A stretch of 64,000 nucleotides of DNA from Xaviernesmea oryzae. GTDB taxonomy: Bacteria > Pseudomonadota > Alphaproteobacteria > Rhizobiales > Rhizobiaceae. The stretch is taken from assembly GCF_900109605.1 (NCBI RefSeq), contig NZ_FOAM01000001.1, forward strand, positions 62,001-126,000. The letters run 5' to 3'. Positions 20,149-31,200 of the stretch are shown one piece after another (position 1 is the first letter of the stretch; each line of letters begins with the position of its first letter). Below the pieces are notes generated by a model. That model saw only the letters and a program-made list of their open reading frames with translations, was not told where the DNA came from and made no database searches. Made by a program: the position numbers and the translations under genes.

Positions 20149-21123
20149 ATGAACCTCATGCGCACCGCGATGCTCCTGGCCTTCATGACGGCGCTGTTCA
20201 TGGCGGTTGGCTTCCTGATCGGTGGTCGCGGCGGCATGATGATCGCCTTGCTTCTGGCGGCCGCCATGAATCTGTTTTCCTACTGGAACTCGGATCGCAT
20301 GGTTCTCCGTATGTATAACGCGCAAGAGGTGGATGCACGGACGGCGCCCGAATATTACGGCATCGTGGCGCAACTGGCCGAGCGTGCCGGGCTGCCGATG
20401 CCGCGTGTCTATATTATCGACAGTCCACAGCCAAATGCCTTTGCCACAGGTCGAAATCCGGAGAATGCCGCCGTTGCCGCCTCGACTGGCCTGCTTCATG
20501 CGCTGACTTATGAGGAAGTGGCGGGTGTCATGGCGCACGAACTCGCCCATGTCCAGAACCGTGACACACTGACGATGACGCTGACAGCCACCCTAGCGGG
20601 CGCGATCTCCATGCTCGGCAATTTCGCCTTCTTCTTCGGTGGCAACAGGGAGAACAACAATCAGCTGGGCGTCGTCGGAACCTTGCTGGCCATCATCGTC
20701 GCCCCGCTTGCCGCGATGCTGGTGCAGATGGCGATCAGCCGAACACGGGAATATTCCGCCGATCGACGCGGCGCCGAAATCTGTGGTCAGCCCCTGGCGC
20801 TTGCCTCGGCCTTGGCCAAGATCTCCAGCTACGCGCATCAGGTGCCGAACTGGCAGGCCGAGCGTAATCCTGCCACGGCTCATATGTTCATTATCAATCC
20901 GCTTTCCGGCGAGCGGATGGACAATCTGTTTTCCACCCATCCGAACACGGAAAACCGGATTGCTGCCCTTCAACACATGGCTGCGGAACCCGGCTTTGGC
21001 GCTTTTGCCTCGACGGATCGGCCACAGGCTGCTAGTGGCCGCTATCGCCCCGGCCGTTCGGTTCCCTTAACCGGTTCAGGCACAAGCGCAAGCCGTCCTC
21101 CGAAAGGCCCCTGGAACCGATGA
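20149..21123 (+). CDS. htpX: Membrane zinc metalloprotease HtpX
   Basis: HtpX is a heat-stress membrane protease of family M48 that removes misfolded membrane proteins alongside FtsH. The 324-residue protein begins with two hydrophobic segments (about residues 5-24 and 28-45). It has the zinc motif HELAH at residues 130-134 and the likely third ligand in [11 protein letters not shown] around residue 201, with two further membrane segments between them. A parS-like site lies 17 bp before the start. The stop overlaps the rsmB-like gene start (ATGA). The C-terminal 30 residues are proline/serine/arginine-rich and probably disordered. Confidence 0.95.
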   Translation: MNLMRTAMLLAFMTALFMAVGFLIGGRGGMMIALLLAAAMNLFSYWNSDRMVLRMYNAQEVDARTAPEYYGIVAQLAERAGLPMPRVYIIDSPQPNAFATGRNPENAAVAASTGLLHALTYEEVAGVMAHELAHVQNRDTLTMTLTATLAGAISMLGNFAFFFGGNRENNNQLGVVGTLLAIIVAPLAAMLVQMAISRTREYSADRRGAEICGQPLALASALAKISSYAHQVPNWQAERNPATAHMFIINPLSGERMDNLFSTHPNTENRIAALQHMAAEPGFGAFASTDRPQAASGRYRPGRSVPLTGSGTSASRPPKGPWNR

Positions 21124-22517
21124 ATGACCGCCACCGTACCGATTCGTCTGCGAAACGAACCAACCGCGCGGGTGTGGCCAAAGTGGCGGCAAAGCCCGGT
21201 CTGGCGGCTCGTCAGGCAGCAGCCCGGCTTCTGGGCGCTGTCATCGACAAGAAGACATCCCTTGATGGTCTTTTGGACCCCGCCAACGGCAGCCCGGTCT
21301 ATCGTGATTTGCCGGAGGAGGACCGTGGGCTTGTCCGGGCGATTCTGACCACATCGCTTCGTTTCCTTCCGCGTATCGAGTATCTCTTGGGAAGTCTGAT
21401 GAAGACGCCGCTGCCGGATGGCGCGCGCGCGCTTCAGCATCTCCTGGTCACCGCCGCCGCGCAGATCCTTTATCTTGATGTTCCCGACCATGCGGCAGTC
21501 GATCTCGCGGTCGAACAGGCACAGGCCGATCCACGAAACCGGCGCTTTGCCGCGCTTGTTAATGCCGTGCTGCGCCGTCTCTCGCGTGAAAAAGACGAGA
21601 TGCTCGCTACGGTTGAGGAGCGTTCCACTTTTCCTGCCTGGTTCGATGCGCGGCTCGCGGAAGCCTATGGTGACGAGGCGGCCCGTCATATTCGAGCCAG
21701 TGTGCTCGCTCCCGCTGCAATCGACTTGACGGTGAAGGCGGATGCACAGGCCTGGGCGGAGAAGCTGGACGGACGGCTTCTTCCTACAGGATCGATTCGG
21801 CTGCGAAACTTTTCCGGCACGATCACCGATCTGCCTGGTTACGAGGAGGGCGTCTGGTGGGTACAGGATGCTGCGGCCTCCCTGCCCGCTCGCTTGTTTG
21901 GCGCTGATCTTGCAGGGCAGCGTATCGTCGATCTTTGCGCAGCGCCCGGCGGGAAAACCGCCCAGCTGATTCTGGCCGGCGCCGAGGTGACGGCTCTCGA
22001 TCAATCCGCCAACCGGCTTAAGCGTCTGGAGGCCAATCTAAAGCGGCTCAATCTGGAAGCGAAGACACAGCTGATCAACATGGCCGATTTCGCGCCGGAC
22101 CGCCTGTTCGACGCAGCTCTGCTCGATGCGCCCTGCTCCTCCACAGGCACGATCCGCCGTCATCCCGATGTGCTCTGGACCAAGAGCACCGAGGAAATCG
22201 ACAAGCTTGCCCAGGTGCAGGAACGCCTGCTGCGCCATGCCCTGACGGTGGTGCGGCCCGGTGGGGTGGTTGTCTTCTCCAATTGCTCGCTGGACCCGCG
22301 TGAAGGCGAAACCATGGTGGCGCGCTTGATCGAAGAAGGGGTGGCCGAACGTTGGGCTCTGTCACCAGCCGATTGGCCCGGATTGGAGATGGCGATCACG
22401 CCGCTGGGCGACATGCGCACGACTCCGGCCATGATCGCAGCTGAAGACGGTTTCGCCGGCGGCTTGGACGGTTTCTACGCAGTCCGGCTTCGCCGGCCGT
22501 TGCATCCCTTGGCTTGA
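21120..22517 (+). CDS. RsmB/NOP family 16S rRNA (cytosine-5)-methyltransferase
   Basis: A 465-residue SAM-dependent rRNA m5C methyltransferase of the Sun/RsmB type. An N-terminal NusB-like RNA-binding domain (about residues 25-165) includes [20 protein letters not shown]. The Rossmann methyltransferase domain carries [14 protein letters not shown] (SAM motif I) and the two cysteine motifs [15 protein letters not shown] (motif IV, release cysteine) and [10 protein letters not shown] (motif VI, catalytic cysteine). It is translationally coupled to htpX. Exact target base (C967 in the E. coli RsmB case) is inferred by family. Confidence 0.93.
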   Translation: MNDRHRTDSSAKRTNRAGVAKVAAKPGLAARQAAARLLGAVIDKKTSLDGLLDPANGSPVYRDLPEEDRGLVRAILTTSLRFLPRIEYLLGSLMKTPLPDGARALQHLLVTAAAQILYLDVPDHAAVDLAVEQAQADPRNRRFAALVNAVLRRLSREKDEMLATVEERSTFPAWFDARLAEAYGDEAARHIRASVLAPAAIDLTVKADAQAWAEKLDGRLLPTGSIRLRNFSGTITDLPGYEEGVWWVQDAAASLPARLFGADLAGQRIVDLCAAPGGKTAQLILAGAEVTALDQSANRLKRLEANLKRLNLEAKTQLINMADFAPDRLFDAALLDAPCSSTGTIRRHPDVLWTKSTEEIDKLAQVQERLLRHALTVVRPGGVVVFSNCSLDPREGETMVARLIEEGVAERWALSPADWPGLEMAITPLGDMRTTPAMIAAEDGFAGGLDGFYAVRLRRPLHPLA

Positions 22518-22770
22518 GTGGATTTTTCTTCCGACGCTGACTGTCTTCGTGTCGCCATTCCGGCCCTCCTTGGCGGAACGATCGGATGGTCTTGAGGCGG
22601 ACAGATCGGACGTTATCCCCCGCTTCTCCACGTACAGCGCTGAATCAGCAGTAGGGCTTTAAGGGCGCATCGGGTAAACCTTCCGTGAACCCTTCATGTG
22701 ATTCGCAGCTTGTGTCAGCCTCCGCTTCTGAAGCGCCTCGAGCGGTCGGCGCAGGCCTTGTGCGGGAGAT

Positions 22771-24474
22771 GTGCAAATTTCCTCTCCGTCCTCGACCGAT
22801 CGGCGGCGCCTGCTTTATCTGTACTCTCACGAGGCTTGGCGGCGCGTCTCGCATCGCCTCATGCTGGGGCGGCGCACGGTGCTGCGTTTTTCCGGTCCGG
22901 CCCCGGATCGGCTGATCGTTGCGCCGACGGATCTTCGTGCCGTCGATCCCTATGTCGCCGAGGAAATCCTCGACGGGCGGTTTCCCCTGGCAGGGCGGGA
23001 GCTGGAAACACAAGGGCGCTCGCCTTTTGAAATGGACCTGCCATCCCAGGCCTTTGCCGTCTCGCTGCATTCGTTCAGCTGGGTACGCCATATGCGCACG
23101 CTCACGCAGGATGAGGATTTCGCCAGGCTGCGCACCATCTTCAATGACTGGTTTCGCACCCATGGCCGCCGTTTTGCCGGCAGCCCTTCCTGGGAGCCGG
23201 AAACCCTCGCACGGCGGGTCATTGCCTGGCTGTCGCATTCTCCCGTCATTTTAAAGAATGCCGAGCGCAATTTTTATAGGCGGTTTCTGAAGAGCCTCTC
23301 TTTTCAGCTGCGCTATCTCCGCCATATCGCCGATACGGCGCCCGAGGGGCAGGCCCGCTTGCGGGTGCGCATTGCACTGGCCATGGCCTCGATCGCCATG
23401 CCTGCTTCGCTCGCTGCCATTCGTAAAGCAGCGCGCCAGCTCGATCACGAACTCGACCGGCAGATCCTGCCGGATGGCAGCCATTGTTCGCGCAATCCAC
23501 GCAGCGCCATGGATCTCCTCTTCGATCTGCTGCCGTTGCGCCAGACCTATGTCAATCTCGGTCATGACGTGCCAGTGCGTCTGATCCCCTGCATCGACCG
23601 CATGTATCCGGCGCTGCGGTTCTTCCGCCATCGCGGCGGCGAGCTTGCCTTGTTCAACGGTGCCAAGACGACGCTGGCCAGCGAGCTGATGTCCGTGCTG
23701 CGCTATGACGAAACGGCAGGTGCACCGTTCAAGGCCTTGCCCAACGGCCGTTATGAGCGGCTCGCTTTCGAGGATGTGGTGGTCATCATGGATGTGGGCG
23801 CGCCGCTATCGGCCGCCTTGTCGCGCACCGCTCATGCCGGCTGCCTCTCCTTTGAAATGTCCTCGGGCCAGCACCGGTTCATCATCAATTCCGGAGCGCC
23901 TGCCTTTGCCGGCGAGCGTTATCGCCAGCTCGCCCGCTCGACCGCCGCGCATTCCACCGTGACGCTGAACGATCACTCCTCCGCCAGGCTCTCGCAATCG
24001 GCCTTCCTCGGACCGATCGTCACGGGTGGTCTTGCTCATGTTGAAAGCCGGCGCGAGCAGACCTCAGGCGGCGCCGACAGCGTGGTCGCCGCGCATGATG
24101 GATATCTCAAGCTCTTCGGCCTGAAGCATGAGCGCGATCTTGCCTTGCATTCCGGCGGCGCGCTGCTGCGTGGGCGCGATCGCTTCATCCGCCGCCGGGG
24201 CGAAGACCCCGGCTCGGACTGCCCGCATGTCGCCACCGCCCGCTTCCACGTCCATCCGGCGATCACGCTGGAGCGGCAGGGCGAAAACGAAGTGGCGCTG
24301 GTGGCGCCGGACGGAGATTGCTGGGTGTTTTCCTGCATCGACGTGCCTGTGGAGATCGAGGACGATGTCTTCTTTGCGGATCCCTCGGGTATTCGGCCCT
24401 CCAAGCAATTGACGCTGACCTTCGCGCTAGCCGAAACCTCGGAGGTGCAGTGGACCCTGGAGCGGGAAATCTGA
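22771..24474 (+). CDS. Heparinase II/III family protein
   Basis: A 567-residue protein of the heparinase II/III (alginate-lyase-like) family, conserved in Rhizobiales between the rsmB-like gene and purH. The first 300 residues form the predicted alpha/alpha toroid (SWVRHMR, HSPVILKNAERNFYRRFLKSL, RNPRSAMDLLFDLLPLR). The C-terminal half is the beta-sandwich domain (AHAGCLSFEMSSGQHRFIINSG, ARSTAAHSTVTLNDHSSAR, HDGYLKLFGLKHER). No signal peptide is seen, so a cytoplasmic or non-classical role is likely and the substrate is unknown. The GTG start at 22771 is the first in frame after a stop; its GGGAG lies only 2 nt away, so the true start could be further in. Confidence 0.87.
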   Translation: MQISSPSSTDRRRLLYLYSHEAWRRVSHRLMLGRRTVLRFSGPAPDRLIVAPTDLRAVDPYVAEEILDGRFPLAGRELETQGRSPFEMDLPSQAFAVSLHSFSWVRHMRTLTQDEDFARLRTIFNDWFRTHGRRFAGSPSWEPETLARRVIAWLSHSPVILKNAERNFYRRFLKSLSFQLRYLRHIADTAPEGQARLRVRIALAMASIAMPASLAAIRKAARQLDHELDRQILPDGSHCSRNPRSAMDLLFDLLPLRQTYVNLGHDVPVRLIPCIDRMYPALRFFRHRGGELALFNGAKTTLASELMSVLRYDETAGAPFKALPNGRYERLAFEDVVVIMDVGAPLSAALSRTAHAGCLSFEMSSGQHRFIINSGAPAFAGERYRQLARSTAAHSTVTLNDHSSARLSQSAFLGPIVTGGLAHVESRREQTSGGADSVVAAHDGYLKLFGLKHERDLALHSGGALLRGRDRFIRRRGEDPGSDCPHVATARFHVHPAITLERQGENEVALVAPDGDCWVFSCIDVPVEIEDDVFFADPSGIRPSKQLTLTFALAETSEVQWTLEREI

Positions 24475-24763
24475 GCGTCAGCCCATAGCTGGCCTTGAAC
24501 CTCCGCTTTCGGAGCCGGCACGGCGTCTGGAAAGATGCGCCTTTTAAAAACATGTCGATTTCAGCCCGGCTTGCCTGATCCAACAAGGCGAGCGCGGTTT
24601 CCACAGCCTTGCCGCTGTGCTAGAGCGCCCGCGTCACCCGCATCGCGGGCCGCCTGGTTTGACGCTTTTGCCATGCCTCCCGCAGGCTTGAAGATGTCCG
24701 GGCGTCCTGATTGTCCGCCGGATCAGGCCCGCCATGCTCCGGCCCGTTCGCCAAGGAGCCTCC
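24475..24763 (+). other. purH leader region
   Basis: This 289-bp gap between the heparinase-family gene and purH holds no convincing reading frame. It contains several GC-rich inverted segments and a CCGCCTGG at 24650-24657, resembling part of the conserved 3' core of the ZTP riboswitch. The rest of that motif is not recognisable by eye, so no riboswitch is called. Confidence 0.3.
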
Positions 24764-26374
24764 ATGGCCGTCGCATCCAAGAAGATCCCCGCTCCCGACC
24801 GTGTCGCGGTCAAGACCGCACTCCTGTCCGTCTCCGACAAGAGCGGCATTGTCGAGCTTGCCCGCGCGCTCGCGCAGAAATCCGTTCGCTTGCTGTCGAC
24901 GGGCGGCACGCACAAGACGCTGAGCGAGGCTGGCCTCGATGTTACCGATGTTTCCGAGATCACGGGCTTTCCGGAAATCATGGATGGTCGCGTCAAGACG
25001 CTGCATCCGAAAGTCCATGGTGGCCTTTTGTCGATCCGCGACGATGCCGAGCATCAGGCAGCGATGGAGGCCCATGGCATTTCCGGCATCGATCTCGCGG
25101 TGATCAATCTCTATCCCTTTGAGGAGGTGCGCGCCAAAGGCGAGGACTATCCGACGACGGTGGAGAATATCGATATTGGCGGCCCGGCGATGATCCGTGC
25201 GGCGGCGAAGAACCATGCCTATGTTACCGTCATTACCGACCCTGCCGATTATGCGGCCCTGACCGACGAGCTATCGGCCACAGGCGAAACCAGCTTTGCC
25301 TTTCGCCGCGCTATGGCTGCCAAGGCCTATGCCCGCACCGCTGCCTATGACACGGCGATTTCAGGCTGGTTCGCCGAGGTGCTGGATATGCCAATGCCGA
25401 AGAACCGGACCATCGGCGGAACGCTCAGCGAGGAGCTGCGCTATGGCGAGAACCCGCACCAGAAGGCGGGCTTCTACCTGACTGGCGAGCAGCGCCCCGG
25501 TGTCGCCACCGCCAAGCTGCTGCAGGGCAAGCAGCTCTCATACAACAACATCAACGATACGGATGCCGCCTTCGAGCTGGTGGCCGAATTTCAGATCGGC
25601 CTGCCGGCCTGCGCCATCATCAAGCATGCCAATCCCTGCGGCGTCGCCACGGCCGAAAGCCTGGTCGAAGCCTATCGCCGGGCACTGGCCTGTGATTCCA
25701 CCTCTGCCTTTGGCGGCATTCTCGCTTTTAACAGCGAGCTGGATGAAGCCACGGCGGAAGAGGCGGTGAAGCTCTTCACCGAAGTGATCATCGCGCCTGC
25801 CGTCAGCGAGGCGGCCAAAGCCGTCATCGCCCGCAAGCCCAATCTCCGCCTGCTGGTAACAGGCGCTCTGCCGGATCCGCGTACACCGGGGCTCACCGCG
25901 AAGACCGTGGCCGGCGGCCTGCTGGTGCAAACGCGCGACAATGGCATGGTGGAGGATCTCGACCTGAAGGTCGTGACCAAGCGCGCGCCGAGCGAGCAGG
26001 AACTGGCCGACATGAAATTCGCCTTCAAGGTGGCCAAGCACGTCAAGTCTAATGCCGTGGTCTATGCCAAGGACGGCCAGACGGTGGGCATCGGCGCTGG
26101 ACAGATGAGCCGCGTCGATTCAGCACGCATCGCCGCGATCAAGGCAGAGGATGCGGCCAAGGCGCTGGGCCTGGAAAAGCCGATGACGATCGGCTCGGCC
26201 GTCGCATCGGAGGCCTTCCTGCCCTTCGCCGATGGCCTGCTTTCGGCCATTGCCGCTGGCGCTACGTCTGTCATCCAGCCGGGTGGGTCCATGCGCGATG
26301 CGGAGGTCATCGCGGCGGCGGATGAAGCCGGCGTGGCCATGGTCTTCACCGGTATGCGACACTTCCGCCACTGA
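24764..26374 (+). CDS. purH: Bifunctional AICAR formyltransferase/IMP cyclohydrolase
   Basis: PurH performs the last two steps of de novo purine synthesis, formylating AICAR with 10-formyl-THF and closing the ring to IMP. The 536-residue protein has the N-terminal MGS-like cyclohydrolase domain ([35 protein letters not shown]). The AICAR transformylase domain follows, with YGENPHQKA, the catalytic [17 protein letters not shown] and the C-terminal [14 protein letters not shown] is 5 nt before the ATG at 24764. It is followed by a strong terminator. Confidence 0.97.
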   Translation: MAVASKKIPAPDRVAVKTALLSVSDKSGIVELARALAQKSVRLLSTGGTHKTLSEAGLDVTDVSEITGFPEIMDGRVKTLHPKVHGGLLSIRDDAEHQAAMEAHGISGIDLAVINLYPFEEVRAKGEDYPTTVENIDIGGPAMIRAAAKNHAYVTVITDPADYAALTDELSATGETSFAFRRAMAAKAYARTAAYDTAISGWFAEVLDMPMPKNRTIGGTLSEELRYGENPHQKAGFYLTGEQRPGVATAKLLQGKQLSYNNINDTDAAFELVAEFQIGLPACAIIKHANPCGVATAESLVEAYRRALACDSTSAFGGILAFNSELDEATAEEAVKLFTEVIIAPAVSEAAKAVIARKPNLRLLVTGALPDPRTPGLTAKTVAGGLLVQTRDNGMVEDLDLKVVTKRAPSEQELADMKFAFKVAKHVKSNAVVYAKDGQTVGIGAGQMSRVDSARIAAIKAEDAAKALGLEKPMTIGSAVASEAFLPFADGLLSAIAAGATSVIQPGGSMRDAEVIAAADEAGVAMVFTGMRHFRH

Positions 26375-26396
26375 TATCGCTTCCTTCAAAAGCGCC

Positions 26397-26426
26397 AATG
26401 CCCGGGTATCGTCCCGGGCATTTTCG
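26397..26426 (+). terminator. purH intrinsic terminator
   Basis: Perfect 10-bp stem AATGCCCGGG (26397-26406) / CCCGGGCATT (26413-26422) followed by TTCGTTT, 22 bp after the purH stop. Confidence 0.85.
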
Positions 26427-26458
26427 TTTGGAGAAGAGATGGTCTCGGTCCTCGACAA

Positions 26459-26474
26459 TGTTTCCCGTGAAACA
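26459..26474. promoter_or_regulatory. parS: parS-like site 5 after purH
   Basis: TGTTTCCCGTGAAACA has one central mismatch (A to C at position 7). It lies in the convergent gap after the purH terminator. The central CACGTG is broken, so binding may be weaker than at sites 2 and 3. Confidence 0.65.
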
Positions 26475-26511
26475 TTCCAACGGGATAGACAACAACGATC
26501 GGAAGCCGGAT

Positions 26512-27936
26512 TCAGAGTTCCGAGCTTGCATCCCGCTTGATCGTCTCGGCCGGATAGGGTGTGAAGGCGAGAATCAACAGGCCGGCAGCGAGGAAGAGGA
26601 TCAGCGTGGCCATGCCCCAGCGCGCCGAGCCTGTCGCCACGGTGACGAGGCCGACGGCAGCGGGCGCCAGGAATGAGGTGGCACGGCCGGTAAAGGCATA
26701 GAGGCCGAAGATCCGCCCAGCCTCTTCCGCCGTGATCGAACGGGCGAGATAGGCACGCGCCGAGGCCTGAACGGGACCGAAGGCGAGGCCGATCAGCAGC
26801 CCGTAGACGATATAGGCCTTTTCAGCAGCGGTCGGGAAGAGGCCACCCGATCCTTCCAGCGGCAGTGGTAGAAGGCCATAAAGCGTGAAGCCCTGCCCGG
26901 TGCCGACGATGCCAAGGGTCGCCACCACCAGGCAGATCAGGCTCGCCATCACCAGCCTCTTTGCACCGACCAGACGGTCCAGACGACCTGCAGCCAGGCA
27001 ACCGCCAATGGCCACGACGTTGAGGATGATCCCGAACAGGCCGAGTTCGGTCGTGCCCCAACCGAACATGCCCGCCGCAAAGGCGCCCCCGAGCGCAATC
27101 AGTCCATTGACCCCGTCCTGGAACAGCATGCGCGCACCGAGAAAGCGTGCCAGGCCCGGCCGATGGCGCAGGCTGAGGAGCGTGTCTTTCAGTTCCGTCA
27201 GCCCCTTGCGGATCGCCGCGCCGGCGCGAATGTCATGGCGGCGTGGATCGGGTGTGAAGAGAAACATCGGCAGAATGAAGAGCGCGTACCAGAGAGCGGC
27301 AATCGGCCCGGTGATGCGCGCATCTTCTCCGCGCATGGCATTGAGCCCGAAGAGCGGATCGATACCAAGGAGCGTCTTGCCGGTCGATGGGCTGCCGGCA
27401 AGCAAGAGCACCACGGCGATCAGCACCACCATGCCGCCAAGATAACCGATGCCCCAGGCGATGTTGGAGACCCGGCCGACATCGAAGGGCGCCACAAGGC
27501 GCGGCATCATGGCATCGTTGAAGACGATGGAAAATTCTGCGGCCAGCGTGGCGAAGATCATGCAGACGAAGGCTGTCATCAGGCCGCTGCCGGGCGCGGC
27601 GAACCAGAGACCAAACAGGCTGACGATCTTGATCGCCGCCAAGAGGCCGATCCAACGCTTGCGTCCGCCCGTCTGGTCGGCAAGCGCGCCGAGGATGGGA
27701 GAGAGGATGGCGATGGCAATGCCCGTGATTGTCAGCATCAGGCTCCACCAGGCCTGCCCCGCTTCAGGGTCGGCGGCAAGCCGGGAGACGAAATAGGGGC
27801 CGAAGATGAAGGTGGTGACGACGGTGAAGAAGGGTTGGGCCGCGCAGTCGAACAGCATCCAGCCCCAGACCGCGGCGCGCCCGGCGGGCCGTTCTGCCTT
27901 GTCTGCCGCGCCCTGTTCGATATCGAGATCCGTCAT
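26512..27936 (-). CDS. MFS transporter, UMF1/Atg22-like family
   Basis: A 474-residue major facilitator permease with about 12 hydrophobic segments. The N-terminal GWMLFDCAAQPFFTVVTTFIFGPYFVSRLA and the segment LSPILGALADQTGGRKRWIG, which carries the MFS loop 2-3 motif, are typical of UMF1 (Atg22-like) permeases. FSIVFNDAMMPRLVAP and later GPVQASARAYLARS are also family-like. The substrate is unknown. I start at MTDLDIEQGAADKAE (27936); the frame is open for almost 100 more codons upstream, but those residues are charged and unrelated. It reads toward purH, convergent with it. Confidence 0.85.
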   Translation of the reverse strand: MTDLDIEQGAADKAERPAGRAAVWGWMLFDCAAQPFFTVVTTFIFGPYFVSRLAADPEAGQAWWSLMLTITGIAIAILSPILGALADQTGGRKRWIGLLAAIKIVSLFGLWFAAPGSGLMTAFVCMIFATLAAEFSIVFNDAMMPRLVAPFDVGRVSNIAWGIGYLGGMVVLIAVVLLLAGSPSTGKTLLGIDPLFGLNAMRGEDARITGPIAALWYALFILPMFLFTPDPRRHDIRAGAAIRKGLTELKDTLLSLRHRPGLARFLGARMLFQDGVNGLIALGGAFAAGMFGWGTTELGLFGIILNVVAIGGCLAAGRLDRLVGAKRLVMASLICLVVATLGIVGTGQGFTLYGLLPLPLEGSGGLFPTAAEKAYIVYGLLIGLAFGPVQASARAYLARSITAEEAGRIFGLYAFTGRATSFLAPAAVGLVTVATGSARWGMATLILFLAAGLLILAFTPYPAETIKRDASSEL

Positions 27937-28243
27937 GCTCCAGCCTTTTCTCCAAGCGGCGTCTCCAGCGCGAGGGAGAATAGGACACGAAGCAGGGAAG
28001 CTGGCAATGGTTCTCGCCTGGACCGCCGTACTGACCAATCCGGTGACGCCCTCTTGCCCAAAATGCCGCGGAGGATGCAGGCCCTTTTCGCGAGGCTGCG
28101 CGAGCGGAGCCCGAGCATGGCGGGGACTGCTGGGTATAAAGGTTAACGGACACGTGACATCGGTCGCGGCCTTGATACTTTGACGAATTGTCAGAGGTGC
28201 CGGCCGCGCGACCGGCACCTCTCATTGATCAGGCCAGCGTCGA
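27937..28243. other. Gap between UMF1 permease and glutamate dehydrogenase genes
   Basis: This 307-bp stretch lies between two leftward genes. It contains the gdh terminator hairpin at 28193-28222 and presumably the permease promoter. No reading frame in it looks coding, and no clear promoter box was found. Confidence 0.5.
28193..28222 (-). terminator. Terminator-like hairpin after glutamate dehydrogenase
   Basis: Perfect 11-bp stem AGAGGTGCCGG (28193-28203) / CCGGCACCTCT (28212-28222), 22 bp past the gdh stop on the minus strand. There is no strong T run, so termination strength is uncertain. Confidence 0.7.
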
Positions 28244-31200
28244 TCAGGCCGGCGGGCGTGCGAGATCACCGAGCAGGCCAGCGGCCACGCTGAGCTTGGC
28301 AAGCGTGGCCTCGCCTTTCCCCGTCAGCGTCGTCAGGTCGGCCGCGACGCGCTGGACACGGTCGCGCGAGGCATCCTGCCAGGCGGCAACCGGATCTTCC
28401 TCGTCCTTGTGCGCGGTCAGCGCGGCAACGGTGATGGCGCGTCGCGCCTGGGCAAGATCGCCAATCGAGCGGGACAGCGCCATGGCCTCGTAAGGGTCGG
28501 TGAAGGTCACCCGTTCGGCCGAAACCAGGAGCTGGCCGACCTTCAGCCGCTCCGTCACGGCGAAATAGCTTTGCGCCGTGCGGGTCAGCGAAACGCCCGT
28601 GTCATCCGAGATCTGCAGGATTTCCGGCACGAGCGTCAGAGGGAGGAGCGTGGCGATCGTCTCGGCAATGTCTGCCGGTGCACCCTCGGCCATCAGCGCC
28701 TCGGCACGGCTGCGCGCGAAGTTGAGGGCTTCCTCGGAAATGCTGTCTTCAAGCGCGGCCTTGAGTTCGATCAGGGCAGCCCGAAGCCGGTTGACGGCCG
28801 CACCCAAGGGGCCGGCAACGATGCGGGTGCGCAAGGCGCGCTCCGTCACAACGGCAAAGATCCGGCCGACATCCTCATAGAGGCTGTTGTGCAGGGCACC
28901 GCCGACCTGCGTGTCCAGCGCATCGATGCGAGCATAGAGCGCGCCCAGATCGAAGCCGTCCCGCGCAAGGACGCCGGCCTTGACCACGTCGGAGGGCAGC
29001 ACGCCCGTGCGGTCGACCAGCGAGGTAACGAAGGCCGGCCCACCGCGATTGATCGTTTCATTGGCCAGAACGGTGGCGATGATCTCGCGCTTCAGCGGAT
29101 GGGCGAGAATATCGCCCTCATGGCCCGCATGCATGGTCGCCGGAAAATAGCCGAGCAAGGTGTCGCGGAAATAGGCGTCATCGGGCAGATCGCTGTCGAG
29201 GACATCGTCGAAGAGCACGATCTTGGCATAGGAGAGCAGCACGCCGATCTCCGGCCGGGTCAGGGCCTTGCCCGACTGATAGCGCTCGCTCAAGGCCGCC
29301 TCGGATGGCAGGAATTCCACCTTGCGGTTCAGCCGGCCGATTGCCTCCAGCCGGCTCATCAGCCGCGCCAGGGGCGTCCGATTGGCCGCACCCTGCCGCT
29401 CGGTGAGTGAGATAGCGAGCGACTGGAGATAGTTGTTGCGCAGAACGAGATGTGCGACTTCGTCTGTCATCGAGGCCAACAGGACATTGCGGGCCTCGCG
29501 GGTCAGCCTTCCATCTTTCAGCGCGAAGGCGAGCGCGATCTTGATGTTGACCTCGACGTCGGACGAATTGACGCCGGCCGAATTGTCGATCGCATCGGAA
29601 TTGCACCGCCCGCCTTTCAGGGCATAAGCAATGCGGCCGCGCTGGGTGACGCCGAGATTGGCGCCCTCTCCGATGACCTTTGCGCCGACCTCGTCGGCTG
29701 AGATGCGGATCGCGTCATTGGCCTTGTCGCCCGCTTCGGCATCGCTTTCTCCCGGGGCGCGGACATAGGTGCCGATGCCGCCGAACCAGAGGAGATCGAC
29801 AGGTGCTTTCAGGATCGCCGTCATGATCTCTGCCGGCGTGGCGGTGGTCTGGGCCAGTCCCAGCCGCTCCGCGGCCTGTGTCGTCAGGCGGACGGATTTT
29901 TCCGTGCGTGAGATGATCATGCCACCTTCGGACAGCAGGCTGCGGTCGTAATCCTGCCAGGAGGAGCGCGGCAAGGCGAAGAGCCGCTCCCGCTCGGCAA
30001 AGGAGGTCTCGTTGTTCGGGGTCGGGTCGATGAAGATGTCGCGATGGTCGAAGGCGGCGATCAGGTGGATCTGGCGCGACAGCAGCATGCCGTTGCCGAA
30101 GACATCGCCCGACATGTCGCCGACGCCGGCGACGGTGAAGGGCATGCGCTGGATGTCGACATCCATTTCCCGGAAATGGCGCTTGACCGTCTCCCAGGCG
30201 CCGCGCGCGGTGATGCCCATCTTCTTGTGATCGTAGCCGGCAGAACCGCCGGAGGCGAAGGCATCGTCCAGCCAGAAGCCGGCTTCCTGCGCCAGACCAT
30301 TGGCCGTATCCGAGAAAGTGGCCGTGCCCTTGTCGGCCGCGACGACGAAATAGGGGTCGTCTTCGTCGAGCCGGAGCGTATTCTCAGGCGGGATCACGGA
30401 TTGATCGACGATATTGTCGGTGATCGAGAGCAGCGTGCGGATATAGGTCTTGTAGGCCTCTGTGCCGGCGGCAAAGACCGCATCGCGGCTGCCGCCAGCC
30501 GGCAGCTGCTTGGGATAGAAGCCGCCCTTGGCGCCGACAGGCACGATAACGGCGTTCTTCACCTGCTGCGCCTTGACGAGACCGAGCACTTCGGTGCGGT
30601 AATCCTGGGCGCGGTCCGACCAACGCAGACCGCCGCGCGCGACCTTGCCGAAGCGCAGGTGAACGCCCTCGACCTCAGTGCCGTAGACGAAAATCTCCCG
30701 GAAGGGCCGAGGCTCAGGCAGGCCGTCGAGCAGCTTCGGATCGAGCTTCATCGCCAGCATGGCTGGCGACGCGCCAGCGGCATCCTGTTGGAAGTAGTTG
30801 GTGCGCAGCGTGGCGAGGACGGCGTTCAGATGCCGGCGAAGGATCTGGTCCTCATCGAGGCTGGGCACGGCGTTGAGCCCCTCCTCCAGTGCGGCGAGCC
30901 GGCGGTTTACCTCCTCCTCGCGCGCTTCCGGCGCGGCGGTCGGATCCATGCGTGCCAGGAATAGCCTGACGAGTTCGGCGGCAAGCGGCGCATATTTGTT
31001 CAGCGTTTCCGCGATGTAGTCCTGCGAATAGGTGATGCCGGCCTGGCGCAGATAGCGGGCATAGCCGCGCAGGATGGTGACTTCGCGCGCCGTCAGCCCG
31101 GCCAGGAGAACCAGACGGTTATAGGCGTCGTCTTCCACAAGGCCGGTCCATGCGGCGAGAAACGCATTTTCCAGCCGCGCCCCGGCCTTCGCGAGATCGA

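Noticed and set aside
24635-24710. ZTP riboswitch in the purH leader
   Set aside because: Only CCGCCTGG resembles the conserved 3' core; the 5' domain was not recognisable. An Infernal search with the ZTP model would decide.
24764-26374. purH as part of an operon with the heparinase-family gene
   Set aside because: A 289-bp gap separates them and purH has its own strong ribosome-binding site; cotranscription is possible but not supported by the sequence.
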